From assembly GCF_016427535.1 (NCBI RefSeq), contig NZ_JAELXV010000001.1:1240001-1304000 (forward strand): a DNA stretch of 64,000 bases, in the 5' to 3' direction. The notes under the pieces are model-generated. The model saw only the letters and a list, made by a program, of their open reading frames with translations, was not told where the DNA came from and did not search any database. Shown piece by piece: positions 17,151 to 24,575 of the stretch (positions are counted from its first letter, which is position 1; each line of letters starts with the position of its first letter). The DNA comes from Hymenobacter sp. BT559. Its GTDB lineage: Bacteria > Bacteroidota > Bacteroidia > Cytophagales > Hymenobacteraceae. The position numbers and the translations under genes are program-made.

Positions 17151-19340
17151 ATGGCCATTTTACGCTTCAAAGCCCTCGAACTCGTTGACCAGCGTCAGGC
17201 ACTGACGGTTACGCCTGAGAAGGGCCGTCGGTCCGATTCTTTTGGGCAGAACGTCTTCAATTTGGAGGCAATGCGGGCAAATATGCCCGGCGAATATTTC
17301 AAGAAGCTACAGGCCGCTATTAAGCATGGCACGCCGGTCGAGCGCTCGGTGGCCGACGCGGTGGCTTCGGCCATGAAAACGTGGGCCATGGCCAAGGGGG
17401 CTACCCACTACACGCACTGGTTCCAGCCCCTGACCGGGGCCACGGCCGAGAAGCACGACTCGTTCTTCGACCTCAACTCGGACGGGCGCCCGATTGAGAA
17501 CTTCAAGGGCTCGGCCCTGGTGCAGCAAGAGCCCGATGCCTCGTCGTTCCCCAACGGCGGCATCCGCAACACGTTTGAGGCCCGCGGCTACACGGCCTGG
17601 GACCCCACCTCGCCCGCCTTCATCATCGAAACGGTAGGCGCCAAGACACTGTGTATCCCCACCATCTTCGTGGCTTACACCGGCGAGGCGCTGGACTACA
17701 AGGCCCCGCTGCTCAAGTCGCTGGCCGTGCTCGAGAAAGCTGCCGTGGATGTGTGTCAGTACTTCGATAAAGATGTGCAGCGCGTCAACACGACCCTCGG
17801 TATCGAGCAGGAGTACTTCCTGGTTGATAAGGCTCTTTTCGACGCCCGCCCCGACCTGGTGATGACCGGCCGTACCCTGTTTGGTCACGCCTCGGCCAAA
17901 GGCCAGCAGCTCGAAGACCACTACTTCGGCTCGATTCCGCCCCGTGTGCACGCCTTCATGCTCGAGTTTGAGGAAGAAGCCAACGCCCTCGGTATCCCGC
18001 TGCGCACCCGCCACAACGAAGTGGCACCCAACCAGTTTGAGTGCGCCCCCACTTTCGAGGATGCTAACTTGGCCATCGACCACAACCAGCTCCTAATGGA
18101 TGTGATGGACCGCGTAGGCCTCAAGCACAACTTCAAGGTGCTGCTGCACGAGAAGCCTTTCGCTGGCGTTAACGGCTCGGGCAAACATAACAACTGGGCC
18201 ATGAGCACGGACACGGGCGTGAACCTGCTCGCCCCCGGCCGCCGGCCCAAGGAAAACCTGCAGTTCCTGGCCTTCTTCATCACGACCGTGAAGGCTGTGC
18301 ACCGCTACGGCGACTTGCTGCGCGCCAGCATCGCCTCGGCCAGCAACGACCACCGCCTCGGGGCCAACGAAGCCCCGCCGGCCATCATGTCCGTGTTCCT
18401 GGGCTCGATGCTCGATAGTGTGCTTGACGAACTCGAGCGCACGGCCAAGCTGCCGCTCGACAAGGGCGACAACATCTACCTCAAGCTGGGCATCGATAAG
18501 ATTCCGGCCATCCTGCTCGACAACACCGACCGCAACCGCACCTCACCTTTTGCCTTCACCGGCAACAAGTTCGAGCTACGCGCCGTGGGCTCCTCGGCCA
18601 ACTGCTCGTCGGCCATGACCACGCTCAACGCCATCGTGGCGGACCAACTGATTGCCTTCAAAGAGCAGGTCGACGCGCTCATCAACCAAGGCAAGAAGAA
18701 AGAAGTGGCTATCGTGGACGTGCTGCGTGAGTACGTTATCTCGTCCAAGAACATCCGCTTCGAAGGCAACGGCTACTCGGACGAGTGGCGCGACGAGGCT
18801 GCCCGCCGCGGCCTGGCCAACGTGCCCACCACCCCCCAGGCTCTCGATGCGCTAGTGCGCGACGACGCGGCCGAGCTCTTCAGCCGCCACGGCATCTTCT
18901 CCGAAACGGAGCTGCACGCCCGCCACGAGATTCTGCTCGATGAGTACATCAAGAAAATTCAGATTGAAAGCCGCGTCCTCGGTGACCTCGCCGTCAACCA
19001 TGTTATCCCAACGGCCGTAGCATACCAAACCAAGCTGATTCAAAACGTGCGCGGCCTGCGCGAACTGGGCCTCGACGACGAGAACAGCCAGGTAACGGTA
19101 GAAATGATTAAGTCGATTTCGGGCTACGTGTCTACTATCAAGAGCACGGTCGATGCCATGACGGAGGCCCGCAAAGTGGCCAACCGCCTGGAAGACGCCC
19201 GCGAGCGTGCCGTGGCCTACTGCGACACGGTGAAAGAGAAATTTGCGGTGATTCGCCGCGCCGCCGACAAGCTCGAACTGCTTGTGGCGGATGAGGACTG
19301 GCCCCTGGTGAAGTACCGCGAACTGTTGTTCCGGCATTAA
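17151..19340 (+). CDS. glnN: Glutamine synthetase type III
   Basis: 729 residues, the large GSIII form typical of Bacteroidota and cyanobacteria. The N-terminal GSIII domain contains SFGQNVFNLEAMR, and the catalytic domain has TLGIEQEYFLVDK (metal-binding Glu), RHNEVAPNQFECAP and NGSGKHNNWAMS near residue 340, the ATP/glutamate-binding loop. It makes glutamine from glutamate and ammonia in the cytoplasm and acts as a large oligomer. No GlnB or regulator gene is adjacent. A strong terminator follows about 65 bp after the stop. The gene is GC-rich and clearly core, unlike the AT-rich island immediately beyond it. Confidence 0.97.
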   Translation: MAILRFKALELVDQRQALTVTPEKGRRSDSFGQNVFNLEAMRANMPGEYFKKLQAAIKHGTPVERSVADAVASAMKTWAMAKGATHYTHWFQPLTGATAEKHDSFFDLNSDGRPIENFKGSALVQQEPDASSFPNGGIRNTFEARGYTAWDPTSPAFIIETVGAKTLCIPTIFVAYTGEALDYKAPLLKSLAVLEKAAVDVCQYFDKDVQRVNTTLGIEQEYFLVDKALFDARPDLVMTGRTLFGHASAKGQQLEDHYFGSIPPRVHAFMLEFEEEANALGIPLRTRHNEVAPNQFECAPTFEDANLAIDHNQLLMDVMDRVGLKHNFKVLLHEKPFAGVNGSGKHNNWAMSTDTGVNLLAPGRRPKENLQFLAFFITTVKAVHRYGDLLRASIASASNDHRLGANEAPPAIMSVFLGSMLDSVLDELERTAKLPLDKGDNIYLKLGIDKIPAILLDNTDRNRTSPFAFTGNKFELRAVGSSANCSSAMTTLNAIVADQLIAFKEQVDALINQGKKKEVAIVDVLREYVISSKNIRFEGNGYSDEWRDEAARRGLANVPTTPQALDALVRDDAAELFSRHGIFSETELHARHEILLDEYIKKIQIESRVLGDLAVNHVIPTAVAYQTKLIQNVRGLRELGLDDENSQVTVEMIKSISGYVSTIKSTVDAMTEARKVANRLEDARERAVAYCDTVKEKFAVIRRAADKLELLVADEDWPLVKYRELLFRH

Positions 19341-19403
19341 CTTTGGGTTGGAGCCACGGACCAGCGCTGGGTGGGAATTCTCGCTGCGTCCGGGTTTGGA
19401 AAG

Positions 19404-19434
19404 GGTCGTGCCGGGTGGCGCGACCTTTTTTTTG
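19404..19434 (+). terminator. Intrinsic terminator of glnN
   Basis: GGTCGTGCC pairs with GGCGCGACC (one G-U pair) around a 4-nt loop, followed directly by a run of eight T. Confidence 0.88.
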
Positions 19435-19456
19435 TGCCCGCTGGGTAGAGTTGCGT

Positions 19457-19725
19457 TTAAATAGGTGCTAGGGCACACGCAGTTAGGCTTTTTTTACTAG
19501 CTCCGGCCACCTTTTTATATAATGTAACTAAGTCGCTGGCAAGCTTACCAAGTGATAGACCAAGGGCGATAAGTCCGCCGGTAGAAATGCCACATATCAT
19601 TTCAAAATGGTCGCACAGGCGGCACCCATAAGTTTTTCCCAGTTGAGCCAAGACAGTCGCGCTGTAAAATCCCTCAATGCCACCTCTATTTATAGCAAAA
19701 ATTTTAAAGTATTTTTTGTTATCAT
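19457..19725 (-). pseudogene. Truncated patatin-like phospholipase remnant
   Basis: The frame reads KYFKIFAINRGGIEGFYSAT, continues through VLAQLGKTYGC and FEMICGISTGGLIALGL, then breaks down and stops. This is the N-terminal part of a patatin phospholipase. The oxyanion motif DGGGxRG is altered to NRGGIEG, the nucleophile box is kept as GISTGG, and everything after about 80 residues is missing, including the catalytic Asp. An ATG at 19725 is one base out of frame with it, consistent with a slip in the adjacent A-run. The frame is the same as that of the upstream RES gene, with only that gene's TAA between. Patatins of this kind occur as membrane-attacking effectors in anti-phage systems, so this may be a decayed effector (inference). 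Confidence 0.75.
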
Positions 19726-19744
19726 GATACTTTGAAAGAAAGTA

Positions 19745-20911
19745 TTAATCATTAAATTCTCTAGACGAAAATAATTTTCTGCTGTTTATTATTAATTCCA
19801 GGCTCCCAAAAGCAGTTGTGGCATAAGAGCTATCTACGCCCTCTACTAACCTAATCGTGCCAGGTATGTGGGGGTAAATATTAATATTACTGTTGCCTAA
19901 TTGGATTTGGTGACTTCTTGAGTAGTTCATAAGTGCTTCTGATTCTAGAGACGTAGGTTCAGTCATTGAAAAAATATTTATAAGTTCTGAACAGTAACCT
20001 TTCTCTGATACAGCCTTTACAGGGAACACATAATTGTATGCCCTTACTTCCTTTATAGAAGCATAGTTTACTTTAGTTGAAGGAAACATTATGCCATCTA
20101 CTATATTCCTTGTTGCTATATATTGCAGTAGCATCTGAGGTATTATATACTCTGGTTTAAATGAGCCGGTAATTTGGCTGGTTTTGATGGAGCAGGCAAT
20201 AAAAAGCGGAAACAAAGCCAAGTACCTTAGTATTTCATCTAGATGGTCAGGGCTACCATAGCCAGGTTCACTCTGAGAAGGAAGTGTTTCTAGAAATTCA
20301 GCTAAGCGTTGTATTTTAATTACCTTCAGATTCCAAACATTAGAGAATCTGCTAAAGTATAATTTGTTCATGTCAGGCTTATTGTACTCTTCCCAGCATA
20401 CATAAACTGAACTGCCAAAATAAAGAGCTGGAAAGCCTGGTATGCTATATCTGTTCGTATTTACTAAGTGTCTTTTGTCAAAAGGATTGTGAAATAACTC
20501 TGGCCTTGTAAGATGTTTTTCTCCCCCAAATCTAGTTCTGTAAAAATTGTGTTCTTTCTCAATTATCTGTGGTGAACTTACCTCCTTGATTAAAAGAGAT
20601 TCTAACATAAGGTTGAATTGACCCGTTGCACTATAAACATTTCCAGAATAATATTCTTTAATTGTTCCATTTAAAGCTGATATAATTTTATCAAGTTTCT
20701 CAAATGAAACTATATTTTCCTTGTCTTTTTGAATGTACCCATGTACGTCATCTATTACCGGTTTTAGAAAATTTGAATAATATGTCAAGTATTTATTTAA
20801 CTGTTTAGATAAGAAGGATGGAAAATAATCATTAGTTTGTTGAGTTAATGGTATTGCAAAGGTGGATGTACTTAAAAAGCTAAGTATCTTATCTATTTTC
20901 AGATTAGCCAT
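19745..20911 (-). CDS. RES-domain protein (candidate NAD+-targeting toxin or effector)
   Basis: 388 residues in an AT-rich island. The N-terminal about 120 residues are helical and unassigned. From about 122 comes a RES-like domain: FYRTRFG (Arg125/127), NRYSIPGFPALYFGSS followed by CWEE (Glu174/175), and DGIMFPSTKV (Ser278), giving the Arg, Glu and Ser that name the family. Known RES proteins (MbcT, ParT) consume or transfer NAD+ as toxins paired with an Xre antitoxin. Here a decayed HTH gene lies upstream and a patatin remnant downstream. A Shine-Dalgarno-like AAAGGAG sits 11 nt before the ATG, uncommon for this phylum. The domain call is by motif only. Toxicity is inference. Confidence 0.72.
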   Translation of the reverse strand: MANLKIDKILSFLSTSTFAIPLTQQTNDYFPSFLSKQLNKYLTYYSNFLKPVIDDVHGYIQKDKENIVSFEKLDKIISALNGTIKEYYSGNVYSATGQFNLMLESLLIKEVSSPQIIEKEHNFYRTRFGGEKHLTRPELFHNPFDKRHLVNTNRYSIPGFPALYFGSSVYVCWEEYNKPDMNKLYFSRFSNVWNLKVIKIQRLAEFLETLPSQSEPGYGSPDHLDEILRYLALFPLFIACSIKTSQITGSFKPEYIIPQMLLQYIATRNIVDGIMFPSTKVNYASIKEVRAYNYVFPVKAVSEKGYCSELINIFSMTEPTSLESEALMNYSRSHQIQLGNSNINIYPHIPGTIRLVEGVDSSYATTAFGSLELIINSRKLFSSREFND

Positions 20912-20982
20912 ATAAGTATACTCTCCTTTTGTGTACGCTTACTTGCATAGTAGGGCGACTCTTTTTTAATTCGGTCAGTTAT

Positions 20983-21057
20983 ACCCGCCACACAGCAGGA
21001 TGATGATTTCTTACTTTGAGGCAATGACGGCTTCTTGCGAAGTCAGCATCGCATCCT
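20983..21057 (-). repeat. Decayed HTH coiled-coil tail upstream of the RES gene
   Basis: On the minus strand, in the same frame as the HTH gene at 21080-21370, the sequence reads AAKDAMLTSQEAVIASK, a stop, then EIIILLCGGYN. It matches the coiled-coil end of the HTH protein at 23687-24091 (VAAKDETITLLRASF). The segment 20995-21018 is close to 23066-23089 at the nucleotide level. It ends about 70 bp before the RES start. Confidence 0.6.
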
Positions 21058-21079
21058 TGGCCGCTATGAACGGCTAGCT

Positions 21080-21370
21080 TTACTTCAGCGCCCAGCAGCA
21101 CACGCAGAGTTGAATTGCTGCCACCTTACTAATCTTAATCTTCTGGGTTTTGCAGTTGCCCGCCTGCAGGAAGAAGCTACTCAGAAAGTTGGTGGGTGGC
21201 ACGCGCAGGTAACTGGCCAGGCGCTCCAACTCGAAGAGGCGCAAGTCGCCGAGGCGGCAAAGGGTGACTAGCTCGGACTTTGAAAGGACCATCTGGACGG
21301 CGAGTTGGGGCATAGTGAGGTTGGCAGTCCCCAGGCACTGGGTGACTTTTTCTTCTAAGGTTGCGGGCAT
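21080..21370 (-). pseudogene. Small XRE-like HTH protein, probably C-terminally truncated
   Basis: The open frame gives 96 residues: MPATLEEKVTQCLG, an HTH (TMPQLAVQMVLSKSELVTLC, then LRLFELERLASYLRVPP), and GNCKTQKIKISKVA, which parallels GNSQKVKV in the intact paralogue at 23687-24091. After TAA at 21080 the same frame continues through a second stop into recognisable coiled-coil tail (21057-20983). So the tail has been separated by at least two in-frame stops. The truncated protein may still bind DNA. It is the nearest upstream gene to the RES protein (168 bp gap), where an Xre antitoxin would be expected in a Xre-RES module, but its family is different from known RES antitoxins. Confidence 0.6.
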
Positions 21371-21430
21371 AGCGTGCGCTTTACAGCGCGTTGGTGTTGC
21401 CTGGGTAAGAGGCAGAGCGAGGGTAAAGAG

Positions 21431-21913
21431 CTACGGGCGAGCGTCCGTGAAGGTACCGGCCGTAATCACTTGGCTAGTGAATCTGCTGAACGTAGCAGAG
21501 AAAGTACCGAAATAGCCGCCGCTGCTAAGCTTGCTCAGTGTGGCCTCAACACCCGGGACCAGGTAGTCAATACCATAGGGTGCCTGTGGCAAACTCGACG
21601 TAAGCGTTATCAACAGCAGCGTATAGTCAGAAGCAGGCGCGTCAAGCGGTTTTTGGAAATACAAAATGACTGTTTTGCCACTCTGTTGAGGGTTGGTTGG
21701 GATAAGCTCTATATTTAAGTAATCGCCATTTAAATTATAAGCTGAGCCAGAGCGCTCATTCACCACTGCTTTGCAAGGCGTGACGACCCCGTCGAGTGTG
21801 TAAGTGCCTGTATTATGTATACTAGCAGTAGGGTCGTCTTTTTTAGAGCAGCCTAGGGTGCCTAGGAGCAGGAAGAGAGCGAATAGGGAAGTAGTGAATA
21901 AGCGTAAGCGCAT
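21431..21913 (-). CDS. Putative lipoprotein, unknown function
   Basis: 160 residues. The N-terminus MRLRLFTTSLFALFLLLG is followed by TLGCSKKDDP, a clear lipobox with the modified Cys at about 22 and the charged residues usual in Bacteroidota lipoproteins. The mature part is probably beta-rich (TYTLDGVVTPCKAVV, then GDYLNIELI) and has no family I recognise. It is one of several small exported proteins in the HTH-rich region, on the same strand and just downstream of the DUF3606 gene. It may be surface-exposed or periplasmic. Confidence 0.7.
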   Translation of the reverse strand: MRLRLFTTSLFALFLLLGTLGCSKKDDPTASIHNTGTYTLDGVVTPCKAVVNERSGSAYNLNGDYLNIELIPTNPQQSGKTVILYFQKPLDAPASDYTLLLITLTSSLPQAPYGIDYLVPGVEATLSKLSSGGYFGTFSATFSRFTSQVITAGTFTDARP

Positions 21914-21967
21914 AGGCAGTAACGGTTGGGGTGAATCTATCTTAGTTGGCTATAGTACAGCTAATAG

Positions 21968-22132
21968 TCAACGGCTTAGGTACTGTTGCACATCGGCCGA
22001 GAGCGAGCCCACGGCTATGACAGCATTGCGCAAGCGGGTTTCGGTGCAGTTGAAGGTGCGGCACCAATAGTTGACTTCATTGGTGGACTTGACGTTAATG
22101 CGCTTGGCATCGGCAGGAATAGATGGGAGCAC
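21968..22132 (-). CDS. DUF3606 family small protein
   Basis: 54 residues from a GTG at 22132, in a frame directly after the stop of a repeated HTH tail (TAG then GTG). The core PADAKRINVKSTNEVNYWCR, then RLRNAVIAVGSLSADVQQYL, fits DUF3606, with its conserved Ile-Asn-Val, Glu-Val-x-Tyr-Trp and AVxxVG positions. DUF3606 proteins are usually 55-70 residues, so this is complete. Their role is unknown; the fold is predicted to be a short helical DNA-binding-like domain. The two cysteines (WCRTFNC) are unusual. It is too short for most gene callers. Confidence 0.72.
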   Translation of the reverse strand: MLPSIPADAKRINVKSTNEVNYWCRTFNCTETRLRNAVIAVGSLSADVQQYLSR

Positions 22133-22140
22133 CTAGGAGC

Positions 22141-22173
22141 AGTTGGGACGGGTGAAGCTGGCGCGCAGCAGAA
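22141..22173 (-). repeat. HTH-tail repeat copy before the DUF3606 gene
   Basis: On the minus strand it encodes ILLRASFTRPNCS and a stop, immediately followed by the GTG of the DUF3606 gene. About 30 nt are almost identical to the 3' end of the HTH gene at 23687-23716. The upstream part of an HTH gene is absent; instead a 58-codon membrane-protein gene ends here. Confidence 0.8.
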
Positions 22174-22350
22174 TTAAGGTTTAGAATACAGATAGTGGAG
22201 GTAGCTAATTGCCGCCATTAAGACTAGCGTGACGCCGACTGCCAAGCCCCACATACGGCTATCCCCTTTGACCTCTTTTGGCATCAATGCCAGGGATAGC
22301 GCACTGACTACTAGAAAGAGAATAAAGCGGCGTAGCCGATGATAGGGCAT
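22174..22350 (-). CDS. Small two-helix membrane protein
   Basis: 58 residues, MPYHRLRRFILFLVVSALSL, then a short charged loop (MPKEVKGDSR) and a second hydrophobic segment MWGLAVGVTLVLMAAISYL with the end YSKP. It therefore has two transmembrane helices and basic residues at the N-terminus. The ATG overlaps the TGA of a repeated HTH tail (TGATG), so it may be translationally coupled to whatever once read through that tail. I recognise no family. Its length falls below usual gene-calling cut-offs. Two-helix small proteins can be holin-like, toxin-like or subunits of membrane complexes; none of these can be preferred here. Confidence 0.6.
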   Translation of the reverse strand: MPYHRLRRFILFLVVSALSLALMPKEVKGDSRMWGLAVGVTLVLMAAISYLHYLYSKP

Positions 22351-22379
22351 CAATTAGGGCGAGTAAAGCTGGCCTCAGG
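22351..22379 (-). repeat. HTH-tail repeat copy before the small membrane protein
   Basis: Minus-strand reading PEASFTRPN then TGA, whose GA is shared with ATG of the downstream gene. It is shorter and more diverged than the copies at 22141 and 23037, but the last 20 nt clearly match. Confidence 0.7.
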
Positions 22380-22401
22380 TATAACGGCTCAGAAGGCGAC
22401 G

Positions 22402-22623
22402 CTACTTCTTAATGACCTTATGCGGGAGAACCGTATCGGTCGGCTTGCTTTTCTGCACCATTTTGTGCCCTAGGTTCTTTGTAGTCTTTGCGCTTGGTGC
22501 CCCCTGCGCAGTGGACTTTGCGGGAGTCGGGTTATCGTGCGAGGTAGCGGGCGCCTGGGCGTAGGCGGTGAGCAGGAGCACCGAGAGGGCAAGACTGCTG
22601 GTGAGGGTAAGTAAGATTTTCAT
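22402..22623 (-). CDS. Small exported protein, low complexity
   Basis: 73 residues. A signal peptide (MKILLTLTSSLALSVLLLTAYA) is followed by a short mature part rich in Ala, Ser, Thr, Pro and Lys (TPAKSTAQGAPSAKTTKN) and a basic end. It looks periplasmic and disordered; no family recognised. The 40 nt before its ATG (22624-22660) resemble a strongly diverged copy of the HTH-tail repeat found before its neighbours, though this one is uncertain. Confidence 0.6.
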   Translation of the reverse strand: MKILLTLTSSLALSVLLLTAYAQAPATSHDNPTPAKSTAQGAPSAKTTKNLGHKMVQKSKPTDTVLPHKVIKK

Positions 22624-22662
22624 AACGTAGGGTGGGTGTAGGTGACGCTGACGTAGCAGCTA

Positions 22663-23037
22663 TTAAATCTCAACGCTGATGTAAGACCCTTGTAGAGCGG
22701 CCTTTGGCATGTAGTAGGTAGTAGTATCTGCTCCGAACGAGTGCTGAGCAGAGCCCGCCCGCCAGCGAACGGCGACCCAGCGGGTAGTGACCGACCGCAC
22801 AACGTCTAAGCTCCAATCTCCCCGAGGTAGCGGCCTTGCGTGGCGACGGCTAATCGTATCGCGCAAGTGCCGGTAGAGGAAGGTGCCAGCAGGCAGGTGT
22901 AAGTAGTGCGGATTTGCGGAGCCGCGGAGCGCCTGCGCAACGGTTGGTACTGCTGGCTTTATGGCACGCAGTGGCAGCTGAGCTTGCGCGCAACCCGTTA
23001 TTGGAACTACGAGCATAAGAGCCAAGAGTGCTTTCAC
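22663..23037 (-). CDS. Small putative lipoprotein, unknown function
   Basis: 124 residues from a GTG at 23037 that overlaps the TAG of an HTH-tail repeat by one base. The start MKALLALMLVVPITGCAQAQ is a lipobox-type signal (Cys16). The mature protein is Arg-rich (HLRDTISRRHARPLPRGDW) and has no recognised family. Same strand and arrangement as the neighbouring small exported proteins. The start codon choice rests on the signal peptide and the matching arrangement (stop of the tail, then GTGAAA) seen for the DUF4468 gene at 23686. Confidence 0.65.
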   Translation of the reverse strand: MKALLALMLVVPITGCAQAQLPLRAIKPAVPTVAQALRGSANPHYLHLPAGTFLYRHLRDTISRRHARPLPRGDWSLDVVRSVTTRWVAVRWRAGSAQHSFGADTTTYYMPKAALQGSYISVEI

Positions 23038-23090
23038 TAATTAGGGCGGGTGGAGCTGGCCCGCAGCAGGATAATGGTTTCGTCTTTGGG
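23037..23090 (-). repeat. HTH-tail repeat copy before the small lipoprotein gene
   Basis: The minus strand reads PKDETIILLRASSTRPN and TAG. It starts 2 bp after the stop of the DUF4468 gene and its last base is shared with the GTG of the next gene. About 45 of 50 nt match the 3' end of the intact HTH gene (23687-23736). No HTH domain precedes it. Confidence 0.85.
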
Positions 23091-23092
23091 AG

Positions 23093-23686
23093 CTAGAAAT
23101 CTTTAGGGTCCTTCGTGCCCTTCATCGCATTTTGTAAGTCAGCGACTAGCTTTTGCGCGTTCGCATCAGCCTGCCTGCGCATTCTATCCCAAGGACGCTT
23201 GCTCCCTATCATTGCAACAATTTGAACGTCAACTTGCTCCAGCGGGCCGACCGCGGCGATGTCTTGGACTCCACCAGTTGAGGTATGCGTGAGGTTGGTG
23301 AGCACATACTTATAGCGCCCGTCTTTGAGATAGATACTGAGCGTGTACTGTATAGTGCCTGCTGCAACAGTGCCGCCCATAAGCGAAATCGTGCTAGGCC
23401 AGCTGCCTTTGGCAACTAGTTGGTCAGTAGCCGGGCTTTGCGATGGGGCGTTGCTAGTCACGTTGGCTGCTTTTGCTAGCCAGTTCTGCGCCCGTGCATA
23501 AAGCTGCGCCTGTGTAACGCCGGGAGTTTCTACCACTCCTTGGTACGTGATGAGCTGTGTGTCGGCATCATAAGGCAACGCAGTGCCATCTAAGAGCACC
23601 GCTGCTGGTGGGACTTTGGATGGCTGCTTTTGCGCGATAGCAGCTACTGGAAGAGCTAGTAAGAAGAGTAAAGAGTAACTTTTCAC
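23093..23686 (-). CDS. DUF4468-like exported protein
   Basis: 197 residues from GTG 23686, which follows the TAA of the HTH gene without any spacer. A signal peptide (MKSYSLLFLLALPVAAIA) precedes a domain with ITYQGVVETPGVTQAQLYAR, then AQNWLAKAA and YTLSIYLKDGRYKYVLTNLT. This pattern of a Tyr-containing strand, Leu-Tyr helix, Trp, and a late KDGRYKY strand is that of DUF4468 (TBP-like fold). Function of the family is unknown; members are small secreted Bacteroidota proteins. Coupled translation with the HTH protein is likely because of the direct stop-start junction. Confidence 0.75.
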   Translation of the reverse strand: MKSYSLLFLLALPVAAIAQKQPSKVPPAAVLLDGTALPYDADTQLITYQGVVETPGVTQAQLYARAQNWLAKAANVTSNAPSQSPATDQLVAKGSWPSTISLMGGTVAAGTIQYTLSIYLKDGRYKYVLTNLTHTSTGGVQDIAAVGPLEQVDVQIVAMIGSKRPWDRMRRQADANAQKLVADLQNAMKGTKDPKDF

Positions 23687-24091
23687 TTAGTTGGGGCGGG
23701 TGAAGCTGGCGCGCAGCAGGGTAATGGTTTCGTCTTTGGCCGCCACCAGGGCGTTGGCCAGGGCTAGCTCGCGCTGGCAGGCAGCTAGGGCAGCGGCTAG
23801 GTCTTGCTGCGGCTTGCCCTTGTCCACCTTCACTTTCTGGCTATTTCCGCTGCCAGCTTGGTTGAAGTCGCCGGTTTGAACTGTAGAAGCCTTGTTGTCC
23901 TCTGACAAAAGAAAATTGAGTGTTGAGCTAAGTGCCTCAGCAATCTTTTCTAGCTGTGAAAGCTTGGCGTCACCTCTATTAAAAATGGCGTGTAAAGTTG
24001 GCTCCGATATACCTGCTACAGTGGCAAGTCGCTGTATAGTCATGCCCTGTTCTGCAAGCCGATTTTTAATCTTAGACTCAAGATTATTCAT
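23687..24091 (-). CDS. XRE-family HTH protein with conserved coiled-coil tail
   Basis: 134 residues from ATG 24091 (MNNLESKIKNRLAEQGMTI); the longer frame to 24145 adds non-family residues. HTH residues about 5-60 (TIQRLATVAGISEPTLHAIF, LSQLEKIAEALSSTLNFLL). Then a linker (QTGDFNQAGSGNSQKVKVDK) and a coiled coil AACQRELALANALVAAKDET ending ITLLRASFTRPN. It probably binds DNA as a dimer or oligomer. Its last about 50 nt recur downstream at 23037-23090, 22351-22379 and 22141-22173, each before another gene. It is divergent from the HTH gene at 24258 and directly abuts the DUF4468 gene. Confidence 0.85.
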   Translation of the reverse strand: MNNLESKIKNRLAEQGMTIQRLATVAGISEPTLHAIFNRGDAKLSQLEKIAEALSSTLNFLLSEDNKASTVQTGDFNQAGSGNSQKVKVDKGKPQQDLAAALAACQRELALANALVAAKDETITLLRASFTRPN

Positions 24092-24257
24092 TTCAATAGG
24101 TTCGGCTATATTACACTTAGATTTTTGGATTAAAAAAATTAGCAAAGAATTCGGAGTATGACTCAGATTTCTTTAGTTTCGCACCGTTAACCCGGTGTAA
24201 ATATCAAAAACACGGGGCAGATTTTCTAAAACAGTCTGGTGTTTTTCTGAAGAAGCG

Positions 24258-24575
24258 ATGGAACCTAAGAACCGCCTGCGGGAAATCCTCACAGCCATTG
24301 GCCTGGCCAGTGTCCGCCCCACCGAGGACCTATTGAAGCAGTGGGGCATGAGCGCCATCCGCTTTAATCAGCTGCTCGACAACAAGGGCCGCCTAGGTAT
24401 CACCGTCAGCGAGAGCAAAGCTCTAGAGCGCTGGCTGAAAACACACTTTCAGGAAAGCCACCAGTACCTGTTCCAGGACGACATGCCGCCCCACGAGCGC
24501 ATGGTCAACCAGCAGCAAGTCCTCGCCCCTTCCTGCTATTCTGCCCGCTCCTTATATGCGTCATCTCTTCGCTAG
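24258..24575 (+). CDS. Small HTH-like protein overlapping a secreted-protein gene
   Basis: 105 residues, MEPKNRLREILTAIGLASVR with a plausible HTH (TEDLLKQWGMSAIRFNQLLD) and a second helical part (SESKALERWLKTHFQESHQY). It lacks the coiled-coil tail of its divergent neighbour at 23687. The last 20 nt overlap the first codons of the next gene in another frame (start at 24556), so translation of the two is probably linked. It is the plus-strand counterpart of the same arrangement, an HTH gene followed at once by an exported protein gene. Confidence 0.65.
   Translation: MEPKNRLREILTAIGLASVRPTEDLLKQWGMSAIRFNQLLDNKGRLGITVSESKALERWLKTHFQESHQYLFQDDMPPHERMVNQQQVLAPSCYSARSLYASSLR

Noticed and set aside
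22624..22660. Tail-like sequence before the small exported protein at 22402-22623
   Set aside because: Similar C-rich order and position before an ATG, but too diverged to count as a sure copy.
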